Source: Nocardia acididurans (GTDB taxonomy: Bacteria; Actinomycetota; Actinomycetes; Mycobacteriales; Mycobacteriaceae). From it: 64,000 nt of DNA. The stretch lies in contig NZ_JAERRJ010000005.1 of the NCBI RefSeq assembly GCF_016741815.1, positions 124,001-188,000 on the forward strand, written 5' to 3'. Made by a program: the position numbers and the translations under genes. The notes under the pieces are model-generated. The model saw nothing but the letters and a program-made list of their open reading frames with translations. It did not search any database and was not told the origin of the DNA. This document shows, in pieces, positions 52,920 to 61,208 of this stretch; within the stretch, counting starts at the first letter, position 1; each line of letters opens with the position of its first letter.

Positions 52920-53513
52920 GTGACCAGCAGCGACACCGTCGCCCCCACGCGTCGCGAACAGCTCAAAGCCCAGCGCCGCCGGCAACTCCTCGACGCCGGC
53001 GCCCGCCTGATAGCCGACCGCGGTTTCCTCGGCGTCCGCCTCGACGACCTCGGCGCGGCCGTCGGCATCAGCGGCCCCGCCGTCTACCGCCACTTCCCCA
53101 ACAAGGAAGCCCTCCTCGTAGAACTCCTCGTAGGCATCAGCCAACGCCTCCTCGACGGCGGCAAAGCAGTGGTAGCCGCCTCCCCCACCCCCGCCGCCGC
53201 CCTCACCGGCCTGATCGACTTCCACCTCGACTTCGCCTTCGGCGAGCCCGAACTCATCCGCATCCAGGACCGAGACCTCGAGAACCTCCCCGAATCCGCC
53301 CGCCGCCAAGTCCGCCGCACCCAGCGCCAATACGTAGAAGTCTGGGTCTCCACCCTCCGCGACCTCCACCCCGACCTCCCCGAATCAGCCGCCCGCACCC
53401 AGGCCCACGCCACCTTCGGCCTCATCAACTCCACCCCCCACAGCGCCCCCGCCGCCACCGCCACCCGAGCCCGCCCGATCCTGCGCCGCATGGCCCTGGC
53501 CGCCCTGGATTAA
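52920..53513 (+). CDS. bkaR: TetR-family regulator, BkaR-like
   Basis: 197 residues. The N-terminal helix-turn-helix reads LDAGARLIADRGFLGVRLDDLGAAVGISGPAVYRHFPNKEALLVELL, and the C-domain is TetR_C-like. Its divergent position beside the leucine operon matches Rv2506 (BkaR), which represses branched-chain ketoacid catabolism in mycobacteria. GTG at 52920 is the start used. It likely represses both directions; the inducer is probably a CoA ester. Confidence 0.87.
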   Translation: MTSSDTVAPTRREQLKAQRRRQLLDAGARLIADRGFLGVRLDDLGAAVGISGPAVYRHFPNKEALLVELLVGISQRLLDGGKAVVAASPTPAAALTGLIDFHLDFAFGEPELIRIQDRDLENLPESARRQVRRTQRQYVEVWVSTLRDLHPDLPESAARTQAHATFGLINSTPHSAPAATATRARPILRRMALAALD

Positions 53514-53588
53514 TAGATCTGTGATCCACAGCTCACCCCACTGACCTCGTTTGACAGCCGCGCATGATCACCGATCTACTCGTATGAA

Positions 53589-53623
53589 TTACCCATCCGG
53601 AAACCACATTCCGGTTCGGGTAA
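53589..53623. repeat. Stem-loop between BkaR-like gene and exported protein
   Basis: TTACCC (53589-53594), at, CCGGAA (53597-53602), a 6-base loop, TTCCGG (53609-53614), ttc, GGGTAA (53618-53623). Two 6-bp stems with a small internal loop. Terminator for the TetR gene or a leader structure of the next gene. Confidence 0.5.
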
Positions 53624-53727
53624 TGCAGATGGCGCATATACGCTCCGGAGGCTTTTCGTACTGCCTTCGGGCTGCATGACATACGCGTCGTGGGTCGGGA
53701 ATCAGTAAGGAAGGTCGGGGGATTCGC

Positions 53728-54465
53728 TTGCCGAAACACCGCAGGCAAACCAATACACAGCGCCTCGCCGCGCGTACTGCCATGGGTGTACTGCCCATGG
53801 CCGCTGTTATCACCGGCAGCGCTGTCGCACAGGCCGCACCGCAGTTCATCGCGCCGCAGCCCGGGGTGACAACCCCGAACAACAGCGGCGGGACTCAGAA
53901 CGGCGGCGCACAACCCGGGGTAACCACACCGAATTCGGCTGATGCCGTGCGCACTCCGCCCGTGCAGAGTCAGGTGACACCGGCGGAGGATCGGGCGGGT
54001 ATCGCTCCGGAATCGGATTACGCACCGATTCGTGAGGTGCCGAACCGCGACTACATCGCACCGCTGCAGCCGCAGGAACTGCACGCGCCCGAGCCGACGC
54101 CGGAGGTTGCCGAGATCGTTCCGGTGCCGCGCACGCTGCGCGCGGGCGACCTCACCACGGCCGCACCGGATTTCCTGAATGCCGTGCAGATCGATCAGAT
54201 CAACTCCGCCTTCGCGCGCCCGGAGGCGGATATCTCGCAGTTCGCGCGCTCGGTCGGCGTCGCCCCGAGCCGCGCCGACGCCGTGGCCTCGGGAGCGATC
54301 GCGGGGGCGCTGCAGGGCGCCGTCGCGGGCTGCGTCGGAATCGCCGCCTTCCAGGCCGCCACCGTTGTCACCCTGCCGCTGCTGCCGCTCACCTGCCCGA
54401 TGTGGGCGGGGCTGGGCGCGGTGGTCGGCGGAATGGTCGGTGCCGGTATGGGCGGATTGCGTTGA
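53728..54465 (+). CDS. Exported protein with repeat and glycine zipper
   Basis: 245 residues. TTG start after GGGGG. A signal peptide with RRQTNTQRLAARTAMGVLPMAAVITGSAVAQAAP and likely cleavage after the AQA. A 10-residue repeat around PQPGVTTPN recurs twice at residues 40-70 in an otherwise Pro/Glu-rich stretch. The C-terminal 60 residues form a glycine-zipper-like membrane segment (VASGAIAGALQGAVAGCVGIAAFQ to GGMVGAGMGGLR). Function unknown; it is expected in the envelope. It is followed by a second exported protein with similar ends. Confidence 0.65.
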   Translation: MPKHRRQTNTQRLAARTAMGVLPMAAVITGSAVAQAAPQFIAPQPGVTTPNNSGGTQNGGAQPGVTTPNSADAVRTPPVQSQVTPAEDRAGIAPESDYAPIREVPNRDYIAPLQPQELHAPEPTPEVAEIVPVPRTLRAGDLTTAAPDFLNAVQIDQINSAFARPEADISQFARSVGVAPSRADAVASGAIAGALQGAVAGCVGIAAFQAATVVTLPLLPLTCPMWAGLGAVVGGMVGAGMGGLR

Positions 54466-54492
54466 AGCTGAACGAGAATCGAGAAAACTGAA

Positions 54493-55119
54493 ATGAAGTT
54501 CAAGAAGTTTGCCGCCACCGCGCTGCTGGCTGTTGCCGCCACCGCTGTCACCGCCGCCACCGCGCAGGGCGCCCCGGCCGAGGAGAAGACCGATCTCGCC
54601 CTGCTGCGGGGGACGCAGAACGGGGTTACCTTCATCTCCGGGCTGACGGCTGATTCGAAGTCCGTGAAGACGGTGCTGGATACCGGTGCGTTCGCGGTGC
54701 GGGACACCGGCGATGCGGTGACCGTCTCCAACGATCAGGGCGAGCCCGTCGCCACCGTACCGCTGACCTACCGTCTGTACGGGCAGGACATCACGCTGCG
54801 GCCGACCATCGGACGCGAGGGCAAGGAACTGCTGCTGCAGCCCACCGACACCGCGCCGGAGTTCGTCAGCGGGCTTGTGCTACAGGACATCTCGACCTCG
54901 GAGGAACGCTGGAACGCCGAGGTACAGCGTGCCTCGTTCGGCGCGCTCATCGGAGCGGGCATCGGCCTGCTGGTCACGATTCCGTTCTTCGGGCTGATCC
55001 CGCCGTTCATCCTGGGCACCCTGGCGGGTGTCGCGATCGGTGCGGGGATCGGATTCCTCGTCGTGGGCGGCCAGCCGCTCATCGATGCGGGGACGGCGTA
55101 CTTCACCGGTCAGCCGTAA
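54493..55119 (+). CDS. Exported protein with C-terminal glycine-zipper helices
   Basis: 208 residues. Signal peptide MKFKKFAATALLAVAATAVTAATAQGAP, a beta-rich middle (residues 35-140, TFISGLTADSKSVKTVL and later VPLTYRLYGQDITL), then two helices with Gly-rich packing (GALIGAGIGLLVTIPFF and GTLAGVAIGAGIGFLVVGG). It is 27 bases after the previous exported gene, so they form an operon. I do not recognise the family. The strong hairpin downstream shows the transcript ends here. Confidence 0.65.
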   Translation: MKFKKFAATALLAVAATAVTAATAQGAPAEEKTDLALLRGTQNGVTFISGLTADSKSVKTVLDTGAFAVRDTGDAVTVSNDQGEPVATVPLTYRLYGQDITLRPTIGREGKELLLQPTDTAPEFVSGLVLQDISTSEERWNAEVQRASFGALIGAGIGLLVTIPFFGLIPPFILGTLAGVAIGAGIGFLVVGGQPLIDAGTAYFTGQP

Positions 55120-55134
55120 CCGGTCCCGACGTCA

Positions 55135-55172
55135 CAGTGGCGCAGACGGATGTGAATCCGTCTGCGCCACTG
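55135..55172. terminator. Perfect 16-bp bidirectional terminator
   Basis: CAGTGGCGCAGACGGA (55135-55150), 6-nt loop, TCCGTCTGCGCCACTG (55157-55172), then GTGTTTTC. It sits between convergent genes (exported protein and SRPBCC protein), so it serves both. Confidence 0.85.
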
Positions 55173-55198
55173 GTGTTTTCCCGGGTGGTGTGCGCGGT

Positions 55199-55642
55199 TC
55201 AGCCGCCCAGGAGTTCGCGCTCCGCGGTGCGGAGGACGAGGAGGAAGCCGCCTCGGACTACCGGGAGGAAGAGGCGGGTGCAGAGGGTGGGGAGGATGGG
55301 GGAGGCTATTTCGAAGGTGGAGTTCCAGCGGACGCGGGTGCCGGTGGGAACCGCTTCGAAGGCGATGTAGCCCTCCTGATGGCGCAGGGGCGGAACGGAA
55401 TTCAGGACGCGGTAGCGCATCAGGGTGGGCGGGGTGTATTCGGTGATCTCCTCGGTGATGCGCAGGAGAGGGGTGACGATGAGGCGGACGGCGCCGTCGC
55501 CGTGGCCGGTGGTGTTGCCGGGGCGGACCAGGGTGACGCGGCGGACGAAGGGGACGCGCTGGAAGTTGGTTGCGTCGGTGAGCCAGTCGAAGACGTCGGG
55601 GAGCGGGGCGGGGATGGTGCGCTCGTAGGTCACCTTGCGCAT
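55199..55642 (-). CDS. SRPBCC-superfamily (START-like) protein
   Basis: 147 residues. VTYERTIPAPLPDVFDWLTDATNFQRVPFVRRVTLVRPGNTTGHGDGAVRLIVTP shows the SRPBCC pattern: an amphipathic first helix then beta strands, ending with a long C-terminal helix (ILPTLCTRLFLPVVRGGFLLVLRTAERELL). These domains bind hydrophobic ligands in the cytosol. It lies beside an MpaB-type oxygenase on the same strand, 55 bases away. Ligand unknown. Confidence 0.85.
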   Translation of the reverse strand: MRKVTYERTIPAPLPDVFDWLTDATNFQRVPFVRRVTLVRPGNTTGHGDGAVRLIVTPLLRITEEITEYTPPTLMRYRVLNSVPPLRHQEGYIAFEAVPTGTRVRWNSTFEIASPILPTLCTRLFLPVVRGGFLLVLRTAERELLGG

Positions 55643-55697
55643 GCCGCTCCGATCTCGTCGAACTCCGAACCCGTTGAAAGAGTAGGGGATCAGCGAG

Positions 55698-56600
55698 TCA
55701 GATGAGGGCCTTCTGCTTGCGGAGCCGGCGTTGCACGTCACGCATCATGTTCCGGGTGGGGGCGTTGCGCAGGAATCGCGGGATGAAGCGGTTCACGAAA
55801 CCCACGAAGAGGAAGAGGTTTTCGAAGCGGCGCTGGTCGGTGGCAGTCCAGGTGACGCCCATCTGCTCGCGGAAATGCGGGGCCAGGAAGCCGGCGGTGA
55901 GGAATTGCAGCAGCCCGCCGAAGACCAGCCGCATCGGGAAGTTGATCATGCGCAGGTGCAGCAGGTCGTCGACGTAGGCGCGCACCTTGTCGTCGACCAC
56001 CGCCAGCCGCACGGCTTCGTTCCAGTAGAGGTCGAAGTCGGCGCGGGTGCACGGCCACATCTCCTCGGGCACCTGGAGTGTCGTGCCCAGGGTGGCCGAG
56101 GTCGAGTAGAAGTCCTCGGCCTGTTCGGGACTCATCCGCCCGTGCAGGAGCTGGTAGGAATCCTCGAAGCCGATGTAGAGGCAGGCGGCCACCCACAGCT
56201 GCAGGTTGCGGTCGAAGGCGTTGTACTTCACCGGGGCGCCGGGTTCCGAACGCACCTGGCGGTGCGCCACATTCACCGCCTCGCGGAACGCCTCCTTCTC
56301 CTCGGTCGTGCCGAGCAGGGCGACGGCCAGATAGGAAGCCGTGGTGCGCAAGCGCTTCCAGGGGTGCACCATGAGAGCGCCGGATTCCACCCTGCTGTCG
56401 GCCACGCCGTGACCGACGCCGGGGCGGGCCATCTGCATGGCCACATTGGCCGCCGCCCCGGCGAACTGCCAGAAGTCCATGGCGTCGGTGAGTCGCGGGG
56501 GCCGCTTGGTGGCCGATCGGTGGATGGCCGGAATGGGGATGCGCGTCTGCTCGCACGTCAGCGGATCCGGCTCGAAGGAGGGCTGCGCTGCCGCCGTCAT
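55698..56600 (-). CDS. MpaB-like oxygenase (DUF2236)
   Basis: 300 residues, all helical, of the DUF2236/MpaB family, which includes oxygenases with heme-like or non-heme pockets, such as rubber oxygenase Lcp and MpaB. The core shows ARPGVGHGVADSRVESGALMVHPWKRLRTTASYL, then an AVNVAHRQVR and NLQLWVAACLYIGFEDSYQLLHG block with the conserved His. The start ATG at 56600 follows an AAAGGAAAG site. Function not known; its position next to the mce operon suggests lipid or sterol handling, which is speculation. Confidence 0.83.
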   Translation of the reverse strand: MTAAAQPSFEPDPLTCEQTRIPIPAIHRSATKRPPRLTDAMDFWQFAGAAANVAMQMARPGVGHGVADSRVESGALMVHPWKRLRTTASYLAVALLGTTEEKEAFREAVNVAHRQVRSEPGAPVKYNAFDRNLQLWVAACLYIGFEDSYQLLHGRMSPEQAEDFYSTSATLGTTLQVPEEMWPCTRADFDLYWNEAVRLAVVDDKVRAYVDDLLHLRMINFPMRLVFGGLLQFLTAGFLAPHFREQMGVTWTATDQRRFENLFLFVGFVNRFIPRFLRNAPTRNMMRDVQRRLRKQKALI

Positions 56601-56617
56601 GGCTTTCCTTTCGCCTG

Positions 56618-56755
56618 AATGATCCATAACTTAGAACGTGACGCAGGCCACCGTCAACACCGTGGACACACAGCTTTCTCCCAGATTCTTTGGTATCGAG
56701 CACAGCGGTGGCGAGATTTGTCAATCCCCTTCCATTGCCGAGAATGATCGATAAC
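56618..56755. repeat. Direct repeat AATGATCsATAAC in the MpaB/mce divergent promoter
   Basis: AATGATCCATAAC (56618-56630) and AATGATCGATAAC (56743-56755) are 12/13 identical, one near each start codon. Possible paired operator; no known regulator consensus is matched. Confidence 0.4.
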
Positions 56756-56764
56756 ATACGGCCC

Positions 56765-56989
56765 ATGCTTCAACGCCTCGATCGCATACTCAGCTACGAG
56801 ATGAAGGTGTCCGAGTTCCTCGGGACGCTCATCCTGCTCGGGATTCCCTACGGCCTGGTGGGCGTGGTCTGGACGCTCACGCACACCTCGCACCTGAAGC
56901 AGCTGCACGGCCTGGACGTGCTCGTCTCCTTCCTCGGCTCGGTGGTGTGCTGGCCCGTGCTCACCTTCTCGAATGTGTGCATGACGTAA
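56765..56989 (+). CDS. Small membrane protein upstream of yrbE
   Basis: 74 residues with two hydrophobic helices (FLGTLILLGIPYGLVGVVWTL and LVSFLGSVVCWPVLTFSNV). It is the first gene of the mce transcription unit. ATG at 56765 avoids overlapping the repeat at 56743-56755; an ATG at 56744 is also possible. Function unknown. The next small protein starts inside its stop (TAATG). Confidence 0.6.
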   Translation: MLQRLDRILSYEMKVSEFLGTLILLGIPYGLVGVVWTLTHTSHLKQLHGLDVLVSFLGSVVCWPVLTFSNVCMT

Positions 56990-57177
56990 TGATGGTTCTG
57001 GTCTGGCTCATCGACCTCCTTGTCATGGGGGTGAAGGTGCTCGGTGGGCGTATGCAGGTGAATCCCGTTCTGCGCTTCGGCCTTTGGGCCGCCGTGCTCA
57101 GCACCGTGGCGGCCGGGATCGCCGTTCTCGGCTTCGGCCTCGTCCTGCTGCAGCAGTATCTCGACAACCTGGCGTAA
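56989..57177 (+). CDS. Second small membrane protein upstream of yrbE
   Basis: 62 residues with two membrane helices (VLVWLIDLLVMGVKVLG and LWAAVLSTVAAGIAVLGFGLVLLQQ). Its ATG overlaps the TAA of the preceding gene, so the two are coupled. It is followed after 8 bases by yrbEA. Unknown function; possible accessory subunits of the mce lipid importer. Confidence 0.6.
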   Translation: MMVLVWLIDLLVMGVKVLGGRMQVNPVLRFGLWAAVLSTVAAGIAVLGFGLVLLQQYLDNLA

Positions 57178-57185
57178 GGGGGGGG

Positions 57186-58070
57186 ATGACAATGACCACC
57201 ACCGAGAAACCGCGCACGCGGGTACAGCCGCACCAGCCGGAGTCCGGCGAACTGGAACGCATCGTCGACAGCGCCCGGGGGCTGTGGAAACGGCACCCGC
57301 AGCGGTCGTTGGAGACGCTCGGCCGGCAGGTGCTGCTGGGCCGGGAAGCGTTGCGGCAGTTGGTGTTGTCGCTGGCGCGGCGACGGTTCCCGTATCAGGA
57401 GTTCATCAAGCAGTGCGCGTTCATGACCAGCGTGTCGGCCGCGCCGACGGTGCTGGTGGCCATTCCGATCGCGGTGGTGGTGTCGATCCAGGTCGGGGCG
57501 CTGGTGAACCAGGTCGGGGCGACCACCTTCATCGGGGCGGTGGCCGGGCTCGGCATCATCCGCCAGGGCGCGCCGCTGGTCACCTCGCTCATGATCGCGG
57601 GCGCGGTCGGCTCGGCCATCACGGCGGATCTGGGCTCGCGCACCATCCGCGAGGAGATCGACGCCATGAAGGTGATGGGCGTGGACCCGGTGCGGCGGCT
57701 GGTGGCCCCGCGACTGGTGGCGGCGGTGCTGGTCAGCATGCTGCTGTGCGGGTTCATCGTGTTCGTGGGCTTCGCGACGGCCTACATGTTCAATGTGTAC
57801 GCGCAGTCGGGGACGCCGGGCTCGTTCATCGGCTCGTTCGCGTCCTTCGCGGTGGCCAATGACCTGATCATCGCGCTGATCAAGGCGGCGATCTTCGGTG
57901 TGATCACCGCGATCATCGCCTGCGACACCGGATTACACGCGCACGGCGGCCCCGGCGGGGTGGCCAATGCGGTGAACTCGGCGGTGGTCAGCTCGGCGCT
58001 GATGCTCTTCGCGACCAACATCATTCTCACCCAGCTGTACAACACGCTCTTCCCGACGAAGGTGATCTGA
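57186..58070 (+). CDS. yrbEA: YrbEA-type mce permease subunit
   Basis: 294 residues, MlaE/permease domain. About six membrane segments and the conserved EEIDAMKVMGVDPVRRLVAPRLVAAVL coupling segment (E-x-D-A-L-x-x-M-G-I pattern) where the Mce ATPase would bind. An AAGGGGGG Shine-Dalgarno precedes the ATG. With YrbEB it forms the membrane channel of an Mce lipid importer. The cytosolic N-terminal 60 residues are longer than in E. coli MlaE. Confidence 0.93.
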   Translation: MTMTTTEKPRTRVQPHQPESGELERIVDSARGLWKRHPQRSLETLGRQVLLGREALRQLVLSLARRRFPYQEFIKQCAFMTSVSAAPTVLVAIPIAVVVSIQVGALVNQVGATTFIGAVAGLGIIRQGAPLVTSLMIAGAVGSAITADLGSRTIREEIDAMKVMGVDPVRRLVAPRLVAAVLVSMLLCGFIVFVGFATAYMFNVYAQSGTPGSFIGSFASFAVANDLIIALIKAAIFGVITAIIACDTGLHAHGGPGGVANAVNSAVVSSALMLFATNIILTQLYNTLFPTKVI

Positions 58071-58071
58071 G

Positions 58072-58935
58072 GTGGGCAGACCATATACGCCGCCGGCGCT
58101 CAAACCCGTTCGGATGGTGAGCAATGCGGTGTCGGTCCCGGTGCAGGCCAATCAGCGGCTCGGGCACCAGACGATCACGTTCTTCCAGGCGCTGGCGGCA
58201 ATTCCGTTCGTGCTGAAGCACTATCGGAAGGAAGTGCTGCGTCTGACCGCGGATGTGGGCTGGGGCAACGGCTCGCTCATCGTCGGCGGCGGGACCATCG
58301 GCGTGGTGCTGGCGCTGTGCGGATTCGCGGGCATCACCGTCGGTATGGAGTCCTACACCGCGCTCAACCTGCTCACCATGAGCCCGCTCACCGGCGCGAT
58401 CTCCGGTTTCGCCACCACGCGCGAGCTCGCACCCATCGTCGCGACGCTGGCCTTCGCCATTCAGGCGGGCTGCCGGTTCACCGCGCAGCTGGGCTCCATG
58501 CGCATCTCCGAGGAGATCGACGCGCTGGAATCCATTGCGATCCGGCCACTTCCGTATCTGGTGAGCACCCGCATGATCGCGGCCACGCTCACCATCGTCC
58601 CGCTCTACAGCGTGGGCCTGGCGGTGGCGTACCTGGCGACCAAGCTGTCGGTGCTCATTCTGGGCGGCACCACCTCGGGCACCTACGACCACTACTTCTT
58701 CCAGTTCCTGCTCGGGCCGGACGTGTTCTGGTCGCTGCTCAAAGTCGTGGTGTTCGTGATGATCTCGACGTTCATCCAGTGCTACTACGGTTTCGTGGCC
58801 AGCGGCGGTCCCGAGGGCGTCGGGGTGGCCGCGGGGCGCGCCATCAAGATGGTCATCGTCGTCATGGTCTTCACCAATCTGTTTCTCACCCTGGCTATCT
58901 GGGGTATCGACCCCGGTTTCCGGATCTCGGGGTAG
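58072..58935 (+). CDS. yrbEB: YrbEB-type mce permease subunit
   Basis: 287 residues, paralogue of YrbEA and second half of the permease. The coupling segment RISEEIDALESIAIRPLPYLVSTRMIAATLTI and six hydrophobic segments are present. GTG start 2 bases after the yrbEA stop. Confidence 0.93.
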   Translation: MGRPYTPPALKPVRMVSNAVSVPVQANQRLGHQTITFFQALAAIPFVLKHYRKEVLRLTADVGWGNGSLIVGGGTIGVVLALCGFAGITVGMESYTALNLLTMSPLTGAISGFATTRELAPIVATLAFAIQAGCRFTAQLGSMRISEEIDALESIAIRPLPYLVSTRMIAATLTIVPLYSVGLAVAYLATKLSVLILGGTTSGTYDHYFFQFLLGPDVFWSLLKVVVFVMISTFIQCYYGFVASGGPEGVGVAAGRAIKMVIVVMVFTNLFLTLAIWGIDPGFRISG

Positions 58936-58941
58936 GTCAAG

Positions 58942-60174
58942 ATGCTTCTCGATCCCAGTGGCCGTGGACCCACGGCCCGACAGCTGACCCTCGCGGGGTT
59001 GGCCATGATCAGCGCGGTGGCGCTGCTGCTGTTCCTGCTCGGCCTGCGCTACACCGGGCGCTTCGAGGACAAGGTGCCGGTGACGGCGGTGCTCACCAGC
59101 ACCGGTGACGGCCTGCCCGATCGCGCGGACGTGAAGTTCCGCGGCATGGTGGTGGGGCGCGTGGAATCGGTCGAGGTGGTGGCCAAGGGCCTGAGCCAAC
59201 GTGCCGAGATCGCGCTGAAACCCGGTATCGCGGAGACGATTCCGGATACCGTCGCGGCGCGGGTCATTCCCAACAATATCTTCGGTGTCACCGCCGTCGA
59301 GCTCGTGGACACGACGACCACGCAACAGACCCTGAAGGCGGGGGCCACGATCCCCGAGGACACCAGCGAGGGCACCGTCCAGCTGCAGACCACGCTCAAC
59401 GTGCTGCGGACGGTGCTGAACAATATCCAGCCGGAGAAGCTGGGCCGGGTGCTCGGAACCCTGTCCGCCGCACTGGATCCGCAGTCGCGGGTGCCGGGCT
59501 CCACGATCGAGCGCCTGGACCGCTGGCTCACCGAGATCCACGCCATCCCCGGAATCGGTGATCTGCTGGGCGATCTGGGTCAGGCCGCCACGGCGCTGAG
59601 CCGGTCCGCGCCGGAACTGGTGGGCCTGCTGTCGAAGTCGGTGACCACCGCGCGCACGCTCACCGAGCAGCGCGCGAATCTCATTGCCCTGCTGACCAAT
59701 GGCAGCGCGGCGGTGGATTCGGTGAACGCCCTCTTCGCCGCCAATCCGGATTCCGGCAAGTACCTGGTCTCCGGCCTGGACGAGCTGTTCGGCAGTCTCG
59801 CCCAGGATCCGCAGGCCATTCCGGTGTCGATCGCGAATCTGAACACGGCGCTGCAGCGGCTCCAGGGCGTATTCACCTTCGGCCCGAAGAAACAGATGGT
59901 CTGGAAGATGGACGTGTCCGTCACCCCGTTCCAGCAGTACACGGCCGAGGACTGTCCGCGCTACGGCGATCTCACCGGCCCGCGCTGCGGCGGTTCGACC
60001 GTTCCGGTGACCGCTCCGGCGCAGGAGTATCCGGCCTCGCTGGAACAGTTGCGCGGCCTGGAGGCCGTCGCGGCCATCGTGGGCAGGCAGCCCACCATGG
60101 CCGAGACCATCCTGCTCGGGCCGGTCCTGGCCGGCGGCTACCTGTCGCCCGCCGAGCCGGAGGGAGGGAAATGA
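58942..60174 (+). CDS. mceA: MceA-type substrate-binding protein
   Basis: 410 residues. A single N-terminal membrane helix (LTLAGLAMISAVALLLFLLGL) anchors it, followed by the MlaD/MCE domain (VPVTAVLTSTGDGLPDRADVKFRGMVVGRVESVEVVAKG) and a helical cholesterol-uptake-porter (Mce4_CUP1) domain. MceA-F chains form a hetero-hexameric tube carrying lipids across the periplasm. The C-terminal 100 residues have Cys-x-n-Cys (EDCPRYGDLTGPRCGG). Confidence 0.92.
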   Translation: MLLDPSGRGPTARQLTLAGLAMISAVALLLFLLGLRYTGRFEDKVPVTAVLTSTGDGLPDRADVKFRGMVVGRVESVEVVAKGLSQRAEIALKPGIAETIPDTVAARVIPNNIFGVTAVELVDTTTTQQTLKAGATIPEDTSEGTVQLQTTLNVLRTVLNNIQPEKLGRVLGTLSAALDPQSRVPGSTIERLDRWLTEIHAIPGIGDLLGDLGQAATALSRSAPELVGLLSKSVTTARTLTEQRANLIALLTNGSAAVDSVNALFAANPDSGKYLVSGLDELFGSLAQDPQAIPVSIANLNTALQRLQGVFTFGPKKQMVWKMDVSVTPFQQYTAEDCPRYGDLTGPRCGGSTVPVTAPAQEYPASLEQLRGLEAVAAIVGRQPTMAETILLGPVLAGGYLSPAEPEGGK

Positions 60175-61208
60175 GTTCCGGCACTTTCCAATCGAGACGG
60201 GCACTGGCGGGCTTCGGCCTGTTCGCGGTGATCGCGATCGTGCTCACCTACACCATCTGGTCGACCCTGCAGCGGTCGGTTCCCGGTGGGACACACAGCT
60301 ATTCGGCGGTCTTCTCCGATGTGCTGGGTCTGCGGATCGGCGATGACATCCGCATGGCGGGCGTGCGCGTCGGCCGGGTCGACAAGATCGATTTCACCGA
60401 CGGCTACCGCGCCCGGGTGGACTTCCGCATCGAGGACGACCAGCATCTGACCACCTCCACCAAGGCGCTGGTCCGCTACCAGAACCTGATCGGGCAGCGG
60501 TATATCGCGCTCATGCCCGGTAAGGAGGCGGGCGTGCCGCTGGAGACCGGCGGGCAGATCCCGATCGAGCGGACCGAACCGTCCTTCGATGTCTCGGCGC
60601 TGCTGTCGGGTTTCGAACCGCTGTTCAGCGTGCTGCAGCCGGATCAGATCAATTCACTGTCGGAGACCCTGATCCAGGCGCTGCAGGGCAACAATGTGTC
60701 ACTGAGCGCGCTGATCACCCAGGCCGCGCAGCTGGCCGCCACCTTCGGACAGCGCGATCAGATCCTCGGCGATGTGGTGGCCAATCTGAGCAGTGTGATG
60801 GCGGGTCTGGCCAATCGCAGCGGTGAGCTGGAAACCCTGATCACCCAGACGCGGGCGCTGACCGAGTCGCTGTACGCGCAGGGTGAGGTGCTCAAGTCGT
60901 CGGTGGATCGCGTCGCCACCGCCACGGATTCGCTGGTGAACATTATCGCCCAGGTGAAACCCGGTGCGGCACAGGCGCAAACCGATGCCACGGCCGGCAT
61001 CGCGCTGCTGCTCATGAACGGGGCGTCCCTCGATCAGGCGGCGGTGGAACTGCCCGAGGTGCTCAATGCCATCGCCCGCTTCAGCAGTTACGGCACCTAC
61101 GGCAATGCCTACATCTGCCGGCTGGATGTGTCGCTGTGGGGCGTGCTGTTCCCGCCGGGCCTGTTCTCGCAGATCGGCGGCGATTCGCAGTCGGAGGTGT
61201 GCCGATGA
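60171..61208 (+). CDS. mceB: MceB-type protein
   Basis: 345 residues, with the N-terminal anchor (FGLFAVIAIVLTYTIW), the MCE domain (SYSAVFSDVLGLRIGDDIRMAGVRVGRVDKIDF) and a long helical region. Its start overlaps the mceA stop (ATGA). In the tube it takes the second place. Confidence 0.92.
   Translation: MSSGTFQSRRALAGFGLFAVIAIVLTYTIWSTLQRSVPGGTHSYSAVFSDVLGLRIGDDIRMAGVRVGRVDKIDFTDGYRARVDFRIEDDQHLTTSTKALVRYQNLIGQRYIALMPGKEAGVPLETGGQIPIERTEPSFDVSALLSGFEPLFSVLQPDQINSLSETLIQALQGNNVSLSALITQAAQLAATFGQRDQILGDVVANLSSVMAGLANRSGELETLITQTRALTESLYAQGEVLKSSVDRVATATDSLVNIIAQVKPGAAQAQTDATAGIALLLMNGASLDQAAVELPEVLNAIARFSSYGTYGNAYICRLDVSLWGVLFPPGLFSQIGGDSQSEVCR

Noticed and set aside
53520..53545. TGTGATCCACA inverted repeat after the BkaR-like gene
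   Set aside because: Short 4-bp arms with a central loop; no context to support a regulator site.
56618..56640. KstR-type operator near the mce operon (TTAGAACGTG)
   Set aside because: Only a half-site is present; the inverted partner is missing.
58027..60204. 725-residue minus-strand open frame across yrbEB and mceA
   Set aside because: Antisense of well-defined yrbE and mce genes; no recognisable domain and typical shadow composition.
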